A DNA stretch of 64,000 bases, taken from assembly GCA_026162565.1 (NCBI GenBank), contig JAOEIQ010000001.1, positions 186,001 through 250,000 on the forward strand, read 5' to 3'. Position numbers and translations under genes: made by a program. This DNA comes from Flavobacteriaceae bacterium NBU2973 (GTDB lineage: Bacteria > Bacteroidota > Bacteroidia > Flavobacteriales > Flavobacteriaceae). A model generated the notes under the pieces. The model saw only the letters and a list, made by a program, of their open reading frames with translations. It ran no database searches and was not told the DNA's origin. Shown piece by piece: positions 36,210 to 45,286 of this stretch (the first letter of the stretch is position 1; each line of letters opens with the position of its first letter).

Positions 36210-37892
36210 TTAGTTAAATATCTGTTCTAAAATCTTTGTTGTAATTAAATATGTTGGTTTAACTCCTGAAGTTCCTAGACCTCCAGAAGCTAAAGTGCTT
36301 CCTGTTTCTAAAGGATTATCACTTGCATAATAAGCATAACGTACTTTTACGCTTTCTCGTATACTCCCTCTTATTTTAGAGGCCGATTGAATTGCTTTTT
36401 GATAATGTGCTCCTTCCATTTCAAGACCAATAACGTTCCATGTAGAGTCCTGAAAAAACTTTAATATATCCTTATTTTGTAAAGAGGTTCCTAAAACAGT
36501 AATCATAGAACCTTCAAAAATTTCTAAACCTTGTCCTTTAAGTTCATCTGCTTTTAATTCATTTTTAAAAGGATAGTTATCTGCAGTACCCTCAAAAATG
36601 TGTGCTGAAGGAATCATTATATCTCCTTTTCCACCTTCTAGAATTCCTGCTTTTCCCATTATTGAAATAGATTCTACATTTAAAAAATTTGTTTTAGAGT
36701 TAGATTTATAGGGTTTCAAAAGCTCATCAATAGTTTCGTAGGCCTGTTCTCCAAAAGCATAATCCATTACAAATAAAACTGGCTTGTCTTCGTCTTTTAA
36801 AATATTTTTATTTAAATATTGACTCTTTACTGTTTTAATTTTAGCGGTATCAAATATTTGAACATTGATATTTGTACCTGATTCATCTTCTATGTAAATC
36901 ATCCCGTTTTTTAACGCTTCCTTTTCCACCTTTTTTCTTAAAGAATCGGAATGACTTATCTGCTCAAAAATATCAAACTCATCTTGAGTTTTTAATTGTT
37001 TTGATAATAAGTTAGGTGCAAATAGCGAATTCATAACACTGTGCATATTGGCACTTATTATATGAATTGGCCTATCAATTAAATCTTGGTCTTTTAAAAC
37101 AGACTTGATTTTATGAGCCCAAATCTCTCCATGAATATGATGCCCTAAACGCTCTCTTAAAACAGGCGAGAACGTAATAGTTCGTTTTTTGTTTTTAGCA
37201 ATTTCATCAATAGCTAATTTACCAAGCCAGTAAATAATATTTAAAAATCGTTCAGGATATTGTTTGGTTGAAAACGTATTATAAACATGTAAAACCTCTT
37301 TAAAAGTTCGTCCTAAAATATTAGCCGTATGTGTTACTGCTATCTCTCTTTCTGCTTGTGTTAGTTTTTTAGTTTTTAAAACTGCAGCTTCTAACTTTTC
37401 CCAATCTCTTGTTGTTTCTGAATTATCATTGATTAGAACACGATTTGCAATTTTATGAGACTCAATAAACAAAAACGTTAAATGGGTTAAAATATCATAA
37501 ATTTCAGATCGTCCTCTGGTAATTTCAATATTCATTTGTTCAGAATCAATCCTGTAACAATTTCTGCGTCTTTTAGGAGGAATAATTACTTCAAAATGAG
37601 AGTTTTTATAACCTTCTTCTGATGTTAAATTTATAAATCGACACTCTTCTATTCCCAAAGGAAGTCTATCTATAACATACAACAATCCATTAATCTCTGC
37701 TTTATCTTCTGCTATAGAACCATAAATTTCAGGACGAAGGAGTAGTAAAGCATTTCTTAAAGTCTCACCAGAAATTCCCATAGGTTTGTAAAAACCTCTA
37801 TTAAATAAATGCCTCATTGTGATGTATAATCTCTCAATGGCATTGGATGATTCTTGAGCTCTTGTTCTTCCTTGTATCTTAATGTTGTTCAT
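36210..37892 (-). CDS. DUF6909-like protein with nucleoside-phosphorylase-like C-terminus
   Basis: A 560-residue cytoplasmic protein with no signal or membrane segment. I recall this flavobacterial family as DUF6909, function unknown. The last 150 residues carry marks of the PNP/MTA-SAH-nucleosidase fold: GKAGILEGGKGDIMIPSA (413-430), EMEGAHY (491-497) and, 27 residues on, VRYAYYASDNP with Arg518 and Asp525. In MTAN-type enzymes the ME pair binds ribose and the SD aspartate is catalytic. The N-terminal 400 residues are helical and unassigned. It has its own -7 box and is the first gene of the wzz-rfb unit. The fold claim is my inference by eye. Confidence 0.55.
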   Translation of the reverse strand: MNNIKIQGRTRAQESSNAIERLYITMRHLFNRGFYKPMGISGETLRNALLLLRPEIYGSIAEDKAEINGLLYVIDRLPLGIEECRFINLTSEEGYKNSHFEVIIPPKRRRNCYRIDSEQMNIEITRGRSEIYDILTHLTFLFIESHKIANRVLINDNSETTRDWEKLEAAVLKTKKLTQAEREIAVTHTANILGRTFKEVLHVYNTFSTKQYPERFLNIIYWLGKLAIDEIAKNKKRTITFSPVLRERLGHHIHGEIWAHKIKSVLKDQDLIDRPIHIISANMHSVMNSLFAPNLLSKQLKTQDEFDIFEQISHSDSLRKKVEKEALKNGMIYIEDESGTNINVQIFDTAKIKTVKSQYLNKNILKDEDKPVLFVMDYAFGEQAYETIDELLKPYKSNSKTNFLNVESISIMGKAGILEGGKGDIMIPSAHIFEGTADNYPFKNELKADELKGQGLEIFEGSMITVLGTSLQNKDILKFFQDSTWNVIGLEMEGAHYQKAIQSASKIRGSIRESVKVRYAYYASDNPLETGSTLASGGLGTSGVKPTYLITTKILEQIFN

Positions 37893-37906
37893 ATAATGTA
37901 TCCAAG

Positions 37907-37914
37907 CAAAAATA
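37907..37914 (-). promoter_or_regulatory. -7 promoter element of the DUF6909-like/wzz/rfb unit
   Basis: The minus strand reads TATTTTTG, 14 bases before the ATG at 37892, in the 82-base gap after cysN. No good -33 TTG is found. It would drive the DUF6909-like, wzz and rfb genes. Confidence 0.5.
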
Positions 37915-37974
37915 ACAGAATTTTTTGGTAAATAGGTTAAAATATAATGGCTATAGTATAAAGATTCAAAGTAC

Positions 37975-39228
37975 TTACAAAATCATACCAGCAGCTACAG
38001 TTTCATTGGTAGAATCATCTATTAAAATAATACTTCCTGTTGCTCTATTCTCTCTATAAGTATCTATCATTAATGGTTGAGTTGTGCGAATTTTAACTTT
38101 ACAAATATCATTCATTTTTAAAACCTTATCATCATAATTTCTCTTAAGATCATTAATATCTATTTTGTAGATAACATCTTTAATGATTGCTTTCTGAATA
38201 TTTGTTGTGTGTAAAATAGAGTATTTAATTTTAGGTTTTGCATTTTCATTATTAAGCCAACACAACATTACTTCAATCTCTTTTTCTATTTTAGGTTGGT
38301 TATTTAAGCGAACTATCATATTTCCTCTGCTAACATCTAAATCGTCTTCTAAAGCTATTGAAACTGACATGGGAGCATGTGCCTCTACTAATTGATTATC
38401 ATATAGCATTATTGATTTAATTTTAGAAATAAGACCAGAAGGCAAGACTTTAACCTCATCATTTACTCTAAAAACTCCACTAGATATCTTTCCTGCGTAT
38501 CCTCTATAATATCTATATTTTTCATTTTGAGGTCTTAATGCAGTTTGTACAGGAAAACGCGCATCTACTTTATTAATATCGCTACTGATATGTAATGTTT
38601 CTAACATATGTAATAAAGGTGAGCCTTGATACCAATTCATGTTGATAGAACGTTTAACAACATTGTCACCTAACAATGCACTTATTGGGATAAATCGAAT
38701 ATCTTTTACTAATAATTTAGATGAAAACTCTTCAAACTCTTCAATGATTTTGTTAAAAAATTTTTCTTCATAATTAACTAAATCCATCTTATTTATGCAA
38801 ACTAAAATGTGTGGTATTTGCAATAGAGAAGCAATAAAAGCATGGCGTTTTGTTTGCTCAACTACTCCTCGTCTTGCATCTATTAGTATTAAGGCTACAT
38901 TAGCTGTTGATGCTCCAGTTACCATATTTCTTGTATATTGAATATGTCCTGGTGTATCAGCTATAATGAATTTTCGCTTAGGTGTAGTAAAGTATCTATA
39001 CGCTACATCAATTGTAATGCCTTGCTCTCTTTCATCTCTTAGACCATCTGTAAACATTGCTAAATCAACTTCTTGAATACCTTTCCTTGAGCTAGTCTTT
39101 TTTATTTCTTCTAATTGATCTTGAAAAATAGATTTTGAGTCATACAATAAGCGACCTATGAGTGTACTCTTACCATCATCTACGCTGCCTGCGGTTGTAA
39201 ATCGTAATAATTGATTATTATTTAACAT
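37975..39228 (-). CDS. cysN: Sulfate adenylyltransferase, GTPase subunit
   Basis: A 417-residue EF-Tu-like GTPase that with CysD makes adenylylsulfate from sulfate and ATP. G motifs: GSVDDGKST (14-22), DTPGHIQYTRNM and CINKMDLVNYE. The EF-Tu-like barrel domains follow. Length fits a stand-alone CysN without the fused APS kinase seen in NodQ/CysNC, in line with a separate cysC upstream. Last gene of the M23-GH3-cysQ-C-D-N operon, 2 bases after cysD. Confidence 0.95.
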   Translation of the reverse strand: MLNNNQLLRFTTAGSVDDGKSTLIGRLLYDSKSIFQDQLEEIKKTSSRKGIQEVDLAMFTDGLRDEREQGITIDVAYRYFTTPKRKFIIADTPGHIQYTRNMVTGASTANVALILIDARRGVVEQTKRHAFIASLLQIPHILVCINKMDLVNYEEKFFNKIIEEFEEFSSKLLVKDIRFIPISALLGDNVVKRSINMNWYQGSPLLHMLETLHISSDINKVDARFPVQTALRPQNEKYRYYRGYAGKISSGVFRVNDEVKVLPSGLISKIKSIMLYDNQLVEAHAPMSVSIALEDDLDVSRGNMIVRLNNQPKIEKEIEVMLCWLNNENAKPKIKYSILHTTNIQKAIIKDVIYKIDINDLKRNYDDKVLKMNDICKVKIRTTQPLMIDTYRENRATGSIILIDDSTNETVAAGMIL

Positions 39229-39230
39229 AC

Positions 39231-40136
39231 TTAAAAATAGCCTTGTTTTTTTCGGTCTTCCATCGCTGTTTCAGAACGCTTATCATCACTTCTATTACCT
39301 CTTTCCGTTTGTCTCATTTTCGAAATCTCTAAAATAATTTTTTCTATAGTGTCTGCATGAGATTCAATTCCTCCAGTAATGGTTATATCTCCTAATGTTC
39401 TAAAACGAACTTTTTTTGTTAAAATTTCTTCATGGTTTTCTAAAATTAGATATTCAGAATAAGGAATCCAAGAGTTGTTTCTCCATAATACTTGACGATC
39501 ATGAGAAAAATAAAGTGATGGTATGTCTATTTTCTCTCTTTTTATATAATTCCAAATATCCATTTCTGTCCAATTACTAATTGGAAAAACTCTAAAATGT
39601 TCGCCTTCAAAATATTTTCCATTAAATAAACTCCAAAGTTCTGGTCGTTGATTTTTTGGATCCCATTGACCAAAATCGTCACGATGAGAAAAAAATCTTT
39701 CTTTAGCTCTTGATTTTTCTTCATCTCTCCTCCCTCCTCCAATTGCGCAATCAATTTTATTAGTCTCTATTGTGTTTAATAAAGTTGTAGTTTGCAAGGC
39801 ATTTCTAGTGGCATTCTTTCCTTTTTCTTCTGTAACCTCTCCTTTTTCTATAGATTCCTGAACCGACCCAACAATTAAATTCACATCTAATTTATGTACT
39901 AATTCGTCTCTAAATTTGATAGTTTCTGGGAAATTATGACCCGTGTCAATATGCAGTAATGGGAATGGTATTTTACATGGATAGAATGCTTTTTTTGCTA
40001 GATGAGTCATTACAATCGAATCTTTTCCGCCAGAAAATAAGAGAACTGGGTTTTGAAATTGAGCATAAACTTCTCGCAAAATATAAATCGCTTCACTTTC
40101 TAACTCATCTATATAGTTTAAATAATATTTACTCAT
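39231..40136 (-). CDS. cysD: Sulfate adenylyltransferase, small subunit
   Basis: A 301-residue PP-loop ATP pyrophosphatase of the PAPS-reductase-like fold. The P-loop is SGGKDS (35-40). HIDTGHNFPETIKFRDE, GGGRRDEEKSRAKER and FPISNWTEMDIWNYI are CysD signatures. It forms the heteromeric ATP sulfurylase with CysN. There is a 2-base gap to both neighbours. Confidence 0.96.
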   Translation of the reverse strand: MSKYYLNYIDELESEAIYILREVYAQFQNPVLLFSGGKDSIVMTHLAKKAFYPCKIPFPLLHIDTGHNFPETIKFRDELVHKLDVNLIVGSVQESIEKGEVTEEKGKNATRNALQTTTLLNTIETNKIDCAIGGGRRDEEKSRAKERFFSHRDDFGQWDPKNQRPELWSLFNGKYFEGEHFRVFPISNWTEMDIWNYIKREKIDIPSLYFSHDRQVLWRNNSWIPYSEYLILENHEEILTKKVRFRTLGDITITGGIESHADTIEKIILEISKMRQTERGNRSDDKRSETAMEDRKKQGYF

Positions 40137-40138
40137 GT

Positions 40139-40732
40139 TTAGATGCTTAATTTGGGTTTTATAAAGCTCATAATTTTATCTACTGCTAAATCAACACTTT
40201 CTTCTTCAGTTTTAATAACAATATCAGGATTTAGAGGTACTTCATAGGGTGAGGATAATCCTGTCATGTTGGTGATTTCTCCCTTTTTAGATTTTTTATA
40301 TAACCCTTTTACGTCTCGCCTTTCACATTCAAATAATGAGGTGTCAACAAATACTTCAATAAAGTTTTTAGCTTGAACAGTTGCTTTAACATTTTCTCTA
40401 TCTTTTCTGTAAGGAGATATAAAAGCAGCTATTACAATTAAACCAGCATCAATCATTAGCTTCGACACTTCTGCAACTCGTCTAATATTTTCTTTTCTAT
40501 CATTTGGAGAAAAAGATAAATCTTTATTTAAGTTTTTTCGAATATTATCTCCGTCTAAAACATATGTTTTGAATTTTTGGTTATGCAATTTCTCTTCTAA
40601 AGCATTAGCAATTGTTGATTTTCCAGAACCAGACAATCCAGTAAACCAGATTAAAAAAGAGTTGTGTTCATTTAACTTTCTTCTATCTGTTACAGAGGTT
40701 TTATAACTGTGCTTTTTAATATTTGTTGACAT
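40139..40732 (-). CDS. cysC: Adenylylsulfate kinase
   Basis: A 197-residue P-loop kinase phosphorylating APS to PAPS. Walker A is GLSGSGKST (32-40). LDGDNIRKNLNKDLSFS and FISPYRKDRENVK bind APS, and FVDTSLFECERRDVKGLYKK is typical. Its presence shows that the cell makes PAPS. It lies between cysD and cysQ. Confidence 0.96.
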   Translation of the reverse strand: MSTNIKKHSYKTSVTDRRKLNEHNSFLIWFTGLSGSGKSTIANALEEKLHNQKFKTYVLDGDNIRKNLNKDLSFSPNDRKENIRRVAEVSKLMIDAGLIVIAAFISPYRKDRENVKATVQAKNFIEVFVDTSLFECERRDVKGLYKKSKKGEITNMTGLSSPYEVPLNPDIVIKTEEESVDLAVDKIMSFIKPKLSI

Positions 40733-40750
40733 AACTTCTTGTTTAAAAAG

Positions 40751-41563
40751 CTAATTAAAAACTGATTTTTGTGAAGATACTATAAACTTAGAATTTAGCA
40801 AGTTTTCTTTATTATAAAGCATTGCTTTGTTTGTGTCTAATGATATAACTTCTATATTAACAGCATTGCATATTGCATGTCCTGCGGCAGTATCCCATTC
40901 CATTGTTGGAGCATAGCGTGGGTATATATCTGCCTCTCCATCTGCAATTAAGCAAAATTTTAATGAGCTTCCCTTCGAAATTATTTTAATATTTTTATTT
41001 TTAGATTTTAACGTTTCAATAAAGTTTTTTGTATCATCGTTTAAATGGGATCTACTACTAACTACTCTTATTGTATCACTAATTTTTTTTCCTTGTTTAA
41101 GTGGTAATGTATTATTTAGAACTTCACTTATTGAAGAATCATGTCTATTAAGTTTAGCTTTATAAGCTGTTTTAGTTGTTACATCTCCAAAAAACAGAGT
41201 TTTAGTAGTTGGTGCATAAATTACTCCTAATAAAGGTTTTTTGTTCTCTATTAAAGCTATATTAACAGTAAACTCTCCATTTTTTTTAATAAACTCTTTT
41301 GTTCCATCTAAAGGATCTACAATCCAGCAAGTTTGCCAATTTTTTCTCTCACTATAGGATTTTTCGTTATTTTCTTCACTAATTATTGGTGTATTAGTTG
41401 ATTCTAAAAAAAAATTAATAATGTTGTTTGCTCTTCTATCTGCTTCTGTTAAAGGGGATTTATCTTCCTTATAATCTACAATAAAGTTCGAATTATATAT
41501 CTCCATTATAGCTTCCCCAGCTTTTAGCGCAGCTTTAATAGCTGTTTCTAAATTCTTATTCAT
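40751..41563 (-). CDS. cysQ: 3'(2'),5'-bisphosphate nucleotidase
   Basis: A 270-residue Mg-dependent phosphatase of the inositol monophosphatase family. It removes the 3' phosphate from PAP or PAPS and so keeps sulfur flux open. Metal motifs: WIVDPLDGTKEFIK and MEWDTAAGHAI, with EADRRAN upstream. I use the ATG at 41563, 8 bases inside the GH3 gene, rather than the TTG two codons earlier. Confidence 0.92.
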   Translation of the reverse strand: MNKNLETAIKAALKAGEAIMEIYNSNFIVDYKEDKSPLTEADRRANNIINFFLESTNTPIISEENNEKSYSERKNWQTCWIVDPLDGTKEFIKKNGEFTVNIALIENKKPLLGVIYAPTTKTLFFGDVTTKTAYKAKLNRHDSSISEVLNNTLPLKQGKKISDTIRVVSSRSHLNDDTKNFIETLKSKNKNIKIISKGSSLKFCLIADGEADIYPRYAPTMEWDTAAGHAICNAVNIEVISLDTNKAMLYNKENLLNSKFIVSSQKSVFN

Positions 41564-43055
41564 TGACAAACTTCTTTAATTCTTCTGCAATTTTTCTGTC
41601 GTTAGATAAACGAGGTATTTTGTTTTGTCCACCTAGCTTTCCAATAGATTTCATATAGTCTTTAAACCCATTTTTCTTAATTTTTGTAATCTTTAATTGT
41701 TGTAAAACTTTACCGTCAATTAAATCAAAATAATAACTGTTTTGTTGTTGTAAAGATCGATCAATTTTCTGCTCTAAAATTGAAATATCATCCTGCTCAT
41801 TTTCAAACTCAACAAACCACTCGTGGAAAGGTAATCCACTTTCTGGGTTAATTTGAGGAGCCACTGTAAACTCTGTAATTTGAATACTAGTATCACTTGT
41901 TGCTTCTCTCATAGCTTGCTCAACCTCTTTACCAATAACATGCTCTCCAAAGGCTGATATAAAATGTTTGATTCTTCCAGAAACGATTACACGATAGGGT
42001 TTTATGGAAGTAAACTCTACTGTATCTCCAATATTATAAGCCCAAAGTCCTGCTGTGGTAGAAATTATCATCACGTAATTTACACCTACTTCTACATCTT
42101 TTAAGCTTATACGATTCGGGTTTTCATTAAAAAAGTCATCTGCTTTAATAAACTCATAAAAAATTCCCGAATTAAGCTGAAGTAGCATTCCTTTTTGATC
42201 TTGCTTATCTTGAAATGCGAAAAACCCTTCACTTGCAGGATACAGTTCTATACTATCAACTTTTCTTCCAATTAAATTTTCAAATTTAGCACGATAAGGT
42301 TCGTAATTTACACCTCCAAATATAAATAGATTAAAATCTTTAAATACATCTCCAACTTTTTTACCTGTTCGCTCTATAATTCTCTCAAAATACATCTGTA
42401 CCCAAGACGGAATACCAGAAATAATAGACATATTTTCTGGTAATGTTTCGTCTACAATAGCCTCAACTTTAGTCTCCCAATCTTCAATACAATTGGTTTC
42501 CCAACTTGGTAGTCTGTTTTTTTGAAGGTATCTAGGCACATAATGCGCAACAATTCCTGATAGTCTCCCTAATTGAATGCCATTCTGCTTATTTAATATT
42601 GGGCTTCCTTGTAGGAAAATCATTTTACCATCAACAAATTTTACATTACCTGTTTCTGCTATGTACATTAAAATGGCATTTCTAGCTGCTTCAACATGAG
42701 TTGGCATGCTTTCTTTTGTAATAGGAATATATTTAGCTCCTGATGTGGTTCCTGATGTTTTTGCAAAGTAAATTGGTTTACCTTTCCATAAAACATTTGC
42801 TTCTCCAGAAACTACTCTGTCTACATAAGGTTTAAGTGCTTCATAATCTCTAACTGGAACTCGTTTTTTATAATCTTGATAATTATTAATACTTACAAAA
42901 TCATGATCCTTGCCAAATACAGTTTTTGCGCCTTCGCTTATTAGATTTTGAAATACTTTTTCTTGAGTTTCAATTGGTTTATTAACCCATTTTTGGATTT
43001 TTTTGGAGATATATTTAGCAAAAGGTTTTGCTAATGCAGCTTTTAATGAAATCAT
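41556..43055 (-). CDS. GH3-family acyl-adenylate enzyme
   Basis: A 499-residue member of the GH3 family, named after plant auxin-amino acid synthetases and found widely in Bacteroidetes. The ATP motif is FAKTSGTTSGAKYIPIT (near 107-123). LYPASEGFFAFQD and LWAYNIGDTVEF follow the ANL-superfamily order. Plant members join carboxylic acids to amino acids; the bacterial substrate is not established. It overlaps the M23 gene by one base and cysQ by 8 bases, but a link to sulfur metabolism cannot be read from the sequence. Confidence 0.88.
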   Translation of the reverse strand: MISLKAALAKPFAKYISKKIQKWVNKPIETQEKVFQNLISEGAKTVFGKDHDFVSINNYQDYKKRVPVRDYEALKPYVDRVVSGEANVLWKGKPIYFAKTSGTTSGAKYIPITKESMPTHVEAARNAILMYIAETGNVKFVDGKMIFLQGSPILNKQNGIQLGRLSGIVAHYVPRYLQKNRLPSWETNCIEDWETKVEAIVDETLPENMSIISGIPSWVQMYFERIIERTGKKVGDVFKDFNLFIFGGVNYEPYRAKFENLIGRKVDSIELYPASEGFFAFQDKQDQKGMLLQLNSGIFYEFIKADDFFNENPNRISLKDVEVGVNYVMIISTTAGLWAYNIGDTVEFTSIKPYRVIVSGRIKHFISAFGEHVIGKEVEQAMREATSDTSIQITEFTVAPQINPESGLPFHEWFVEFENEQDDISILEQKIDRSLQQQNSYYFDLIDGKVLQQLKITKIKKNGFKDYMKSIGKLGGQNKIPRLSNDRKIAEELKKFVNE

Positions 43056-43921
43056 TAATTAAAGTCAATAAAGTTTGTAGGGTTAATTGGGTAACCATCA
43101 CTCCAGAGTTCAAAATGCAAGTGAGGTCCAGTAGTTAGTTTTCCTGTATTTCCTGCTGTTGCAATTACTTCTCCTGCTTTTACCAAATCTCCTTGGTTTT
43201 TGGTAACTGAAGCATTGTGCTTATAAACAGATAGTAAATTATTAGCGTGTTCTAAAATTACTACAAAACCCGTTTCTGTTGTCCACTCTGCAAAAATTAC
43301 AGTGCCATCTGCGGTAGCTTTTATTGGTGTGTCTTCTGCAACAATTATATCTACAGCGTAATGCTTGTCTTTTGAATTGTATGGCTCGCTTATAGTTCCT
43401 TGAACAGGAGGAAATAGTACAAAATTTGCAGTATTATCCTGTTCAAATAAATTGTATTTATCTTCTTTATCTACTTTTTCTCTTAAAATTGAATCCTCTT
43501 TTATTGGGTTTAGATCTGCTTCTGAAACGTCTAATTTTGCTGCTTCAATAATGGAATCTCTATTAAAATTTACCGTTTTAACATCGCCTTGCAATACTTT
43601 TTTAATAGATGCATAATACCTATCATTCATTTGTAGTATTTGCTGAAGGGAATCTGTTTTAAAACTTAAACTTGTAGCTTTCTTTTTTAATGCTGTTGAA
43701 GAATATCCTGGAATATATTCTCTTAAAGGAGTATATGCTATAAGTAGTGTTGTGCCGATTATTAAGAAAATTGCGGCCAGAGACATCATTACAAATACAT
43801 TTAGCCTAGTTAATTTAATTGTTAAGCGCTCTTCAAACGTATCTTCATTAAGTATAACAAGCCTATACTTATCAAGTAACTTTTTCTTTATTCGTTTTTT
43901 TTCTTTTTGGTCTTTAGCCAT
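43055..43921 (-). CDS. M23 (LytM-type) peptidase, membrane-anchored
   Basis: A 288-residue protein with a basic cytosolic head (KDQKEKKRIKKKLLDKYR), one membrane helix (NVFVMMSLAAIFLIIGTTLLI), a coiled stretch and a C-terminal M23 domain. The zinc-site residues are visible: His and Asp in KHYAVDI, and GPHLHFELW. It likely cuts, or regulates cutting of, peptidoglycan in the periplasm. I use the ATG at 43921 because the TTG at 43930 overlaps a -7 box. First gene of the leftward operon. Confidence 0.9.
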   Translation of the reverse strand: MAKDQKEKKRIKKKLLDKYRLVILNEDTFEERLTIKLTRLNVFVMMSLAAIFLIIGTTLLIAYTPLREYIPGYSSTALKKKATSLSFKTDSLQQILQMNDRYYASIKKVLQGDVKTVNFNRDSIIEAAKLDVSEADLNPIKEDSILREKVDKEDKYNLFEQDNTANFVLFPPVQGTISEPYNSKDKHYAVDIIVAEDTPIKATADGTVIFAEWTTETGFVVILEHANNLLSVYKHNASVTKNQGDLVKAGEVIATAGNTGKLTTGPHLHFELWSDGYPINPTNFIDFN

Positions 43922-43927
43922 AGAAAA

Positions 43928-43935
43928 CAAAATTA
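43928..43935 (-). promoter_or_regulatory. -7 promoter element of the M23-GH3-cys operon
   Basis: The minus strand reads TAATTTTG, 6 bases before the ATG at 43921, so the 5' leader would be very short. It overlaps the in-frame TTG at 43930. No -33 TTG at standard spacing. Confidence 0.4.
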
Positions 43936-44008
43936 ATTAAAATATTAAACCCTGCACTTTGTATATGTGAAAGTTATTGTAAAAACAACGATATTAAAGT
44001 TTAATTAT

Positions 44009-44016
44009 TAAATTTG
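44009..44016 (+). promoter_or_regulatory. -7 promoter element of tatA
   Basis: TAAATTTG, 19 bases before the tatA ATG. A TTG lies 29 bases upstream, too far for a normal -33, so only the -7 is supported. Confidence 0.4.
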
Positions 44017-44035
44017 CAGTATAAATTAAGATATT

Positions 44036-44218
44036 ATGATTTCATCTACTATATTATTAGGAATGATTGGTCCATGGCAATATGTAATTATTGGTCTAGC
44101 AATTTTATTGCTTTTTGGAGGTAAGAAAATACCTGAACTAATGAGAGGTTTAGGAAGTGGTATTAAAGAATTTAAAGATGCATCAAAAGACGATACATCT
44201 AAAAAAGAAAAAGAATAG
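44036..44218 (+). CDS. tatA: Sec-independent protein translocase subunit TatA
   Basis: A 60-residue protein. It has the TatA membrane helix (WQYVIIGLAILLLFGG), then KKIPELMRGLGSGIKEFKDA, the FGGKKIPEL hinge and amphipathic helix of the family, and a charged tail. It forms the twin-arginine export pore with TatC, which is not in this window. It is a single-gene unit with its own -7 box and a strong terminator directly after it. Confidence 0.93.
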   Translation: MISSTILLGMIGPWQYVIIGLAILLLFGGKKIPELMRGLGSGIKEFKDASKDDTSKKEKE

Positions 44219-44235
44219 CTTTTACATTTTAGTAT

Positions 44236-44268
44236 AAAAAAAGCCAACGCAATGCGTTGGCTTTTTTT
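44236..44268. terminator. Bidirectional rho-independent terminator
   Basis: Perfect 8-base stem GCCAACGC / GCGTTGGC with an AAT loop, flanked by seven A on the left and seven T on the right. It ends tatA on the plus strand and the DUF4837/LysM unit on the minus strand. Confidence 0.92.
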
Positions 44269-44280
44269 ATCAGTGCTTTT

Positions 44281-45258
44281 TTACTTAATTTTTAGAGACC
44301 GAATAATAGATTCTAGCTCAAACATATAATCTCGTTTTTCTACAGAAGGGGCAAATGCAAATCCCTCAATTACTAAATAACGATTATTAATTTTATCTTC
44401 TATAACATAGTTAGCAAATGGCCCAGCCATAAAAGCATTAGCAACTTCCCAAGTACTTTTTGTTTCATAAGTAGGTTTGTTATCTACAATGGTTTTATAA
44501 AGAGATGGTGTATACGCTTTTTCTGTAATCATGTACGAGTCTTCGGTTGGTCCTGGAATATGTGCCTTCCCTACTGAATCTCTGATTTTTATAATCTCTG
44601 AAATAACAGTGTCGTCATCAGTTATTGCATCTAAAGGAATTTGATACATCATAATATTGGTTGTTCCTGTTTTGATGTCTTTTCGTAACCACACAAAACC
44701 ATCTTCTTCTTTAGCAATGCGATATACAGAAGGAAACTCTAAAGTAGCACCAAAACGTTTTTCAATAACATCTGAAGTATGTAATGACTTTTTTATACGT
44801 CGTTGTTTTTCGGTTATTTCAGCATTTTTAAATACGCTTATAATTTTTGATGCATTGTCATTTAAAACCTTATTGATCTCCGGGTTAGTTTTCCCGCTAA
44901 CAACAATTAGTTTTTGAGGTCTTGCAAAAACATCTTCTGCAAACTTGATAGTTGCATCACCACCTTTTTCAATTTTTAAAATGATTCTACCTTTAGTAGT
45001 AAAATCGCTAAAAACTGCTGTTGGCATTTGTCTGATAGAAAATAATGGCTCTTCTTGAGGTAAACCATCAATTGGAGCAGCTAAAATATTTCTGATGGTT
45101 TCTCCTACACTGCCTTCCCATAAATCATTATCTACAACTGCTGTAAGATTGTTAATGTTTCCTGAAGAACTAGATAATGTTCTTTTACCTGAATTTCCAG
45201 AGTCTTCGCATGAATATATGGTGAAAACTAAAGCGAATACATAAATGAGTTTTTTCAT
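44281..45258 (-). CDS. DUF4837 family lipoprotein
   Basis: A 325-residue lipoprotein with signal peptide and lipobox IYSC (Cys17). The mature part has VVDNDLWEGSVGETIRN, FSIRQMP, RFGATLEFPSVYRIAKE and TKSTWEVANAFMAGPFANY, which I recognise as the Bacteroidetes DUF4837 family. Function unknown. It lies downstream of the LysM transglycosylase gene (28-base gap) and ends at the shared terminator, so a cell-envelope role is plausible. Confidence 0.8.
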   Translation of the reverse strand: MKKLIYVFALVFTIYSCEDSGNSGKRTLSSSSGNINNLTAVVDNDLWEGSVGETIRNILAAPIDGLPQEEPLFSIRQMPTAVFSDFTTKGRIILKIEKGGDATIKFAEDVFARPQKLIVVSGKTNPEINKVLNDNASKIISVFKNAEITEKQRRIKKSLHTSDVIEKRFGATLEFPSVYRIAKEEDGFVWLRKDIKTGTTNIMMYQIPLDAITDDDTVISEIIKIRDSVGKAHIPGPTEDSYMITEKAYTPSLYKTIVDNKPTYETKSTWEVANAFMAGPFANYVIEDKINNRYLVIEGFAFAPSVEKRDYMFELESIIRSLKIK

Positions 45259-45286
45259 TTCTTGATAGTTTGTTTAGAATGTTAAA

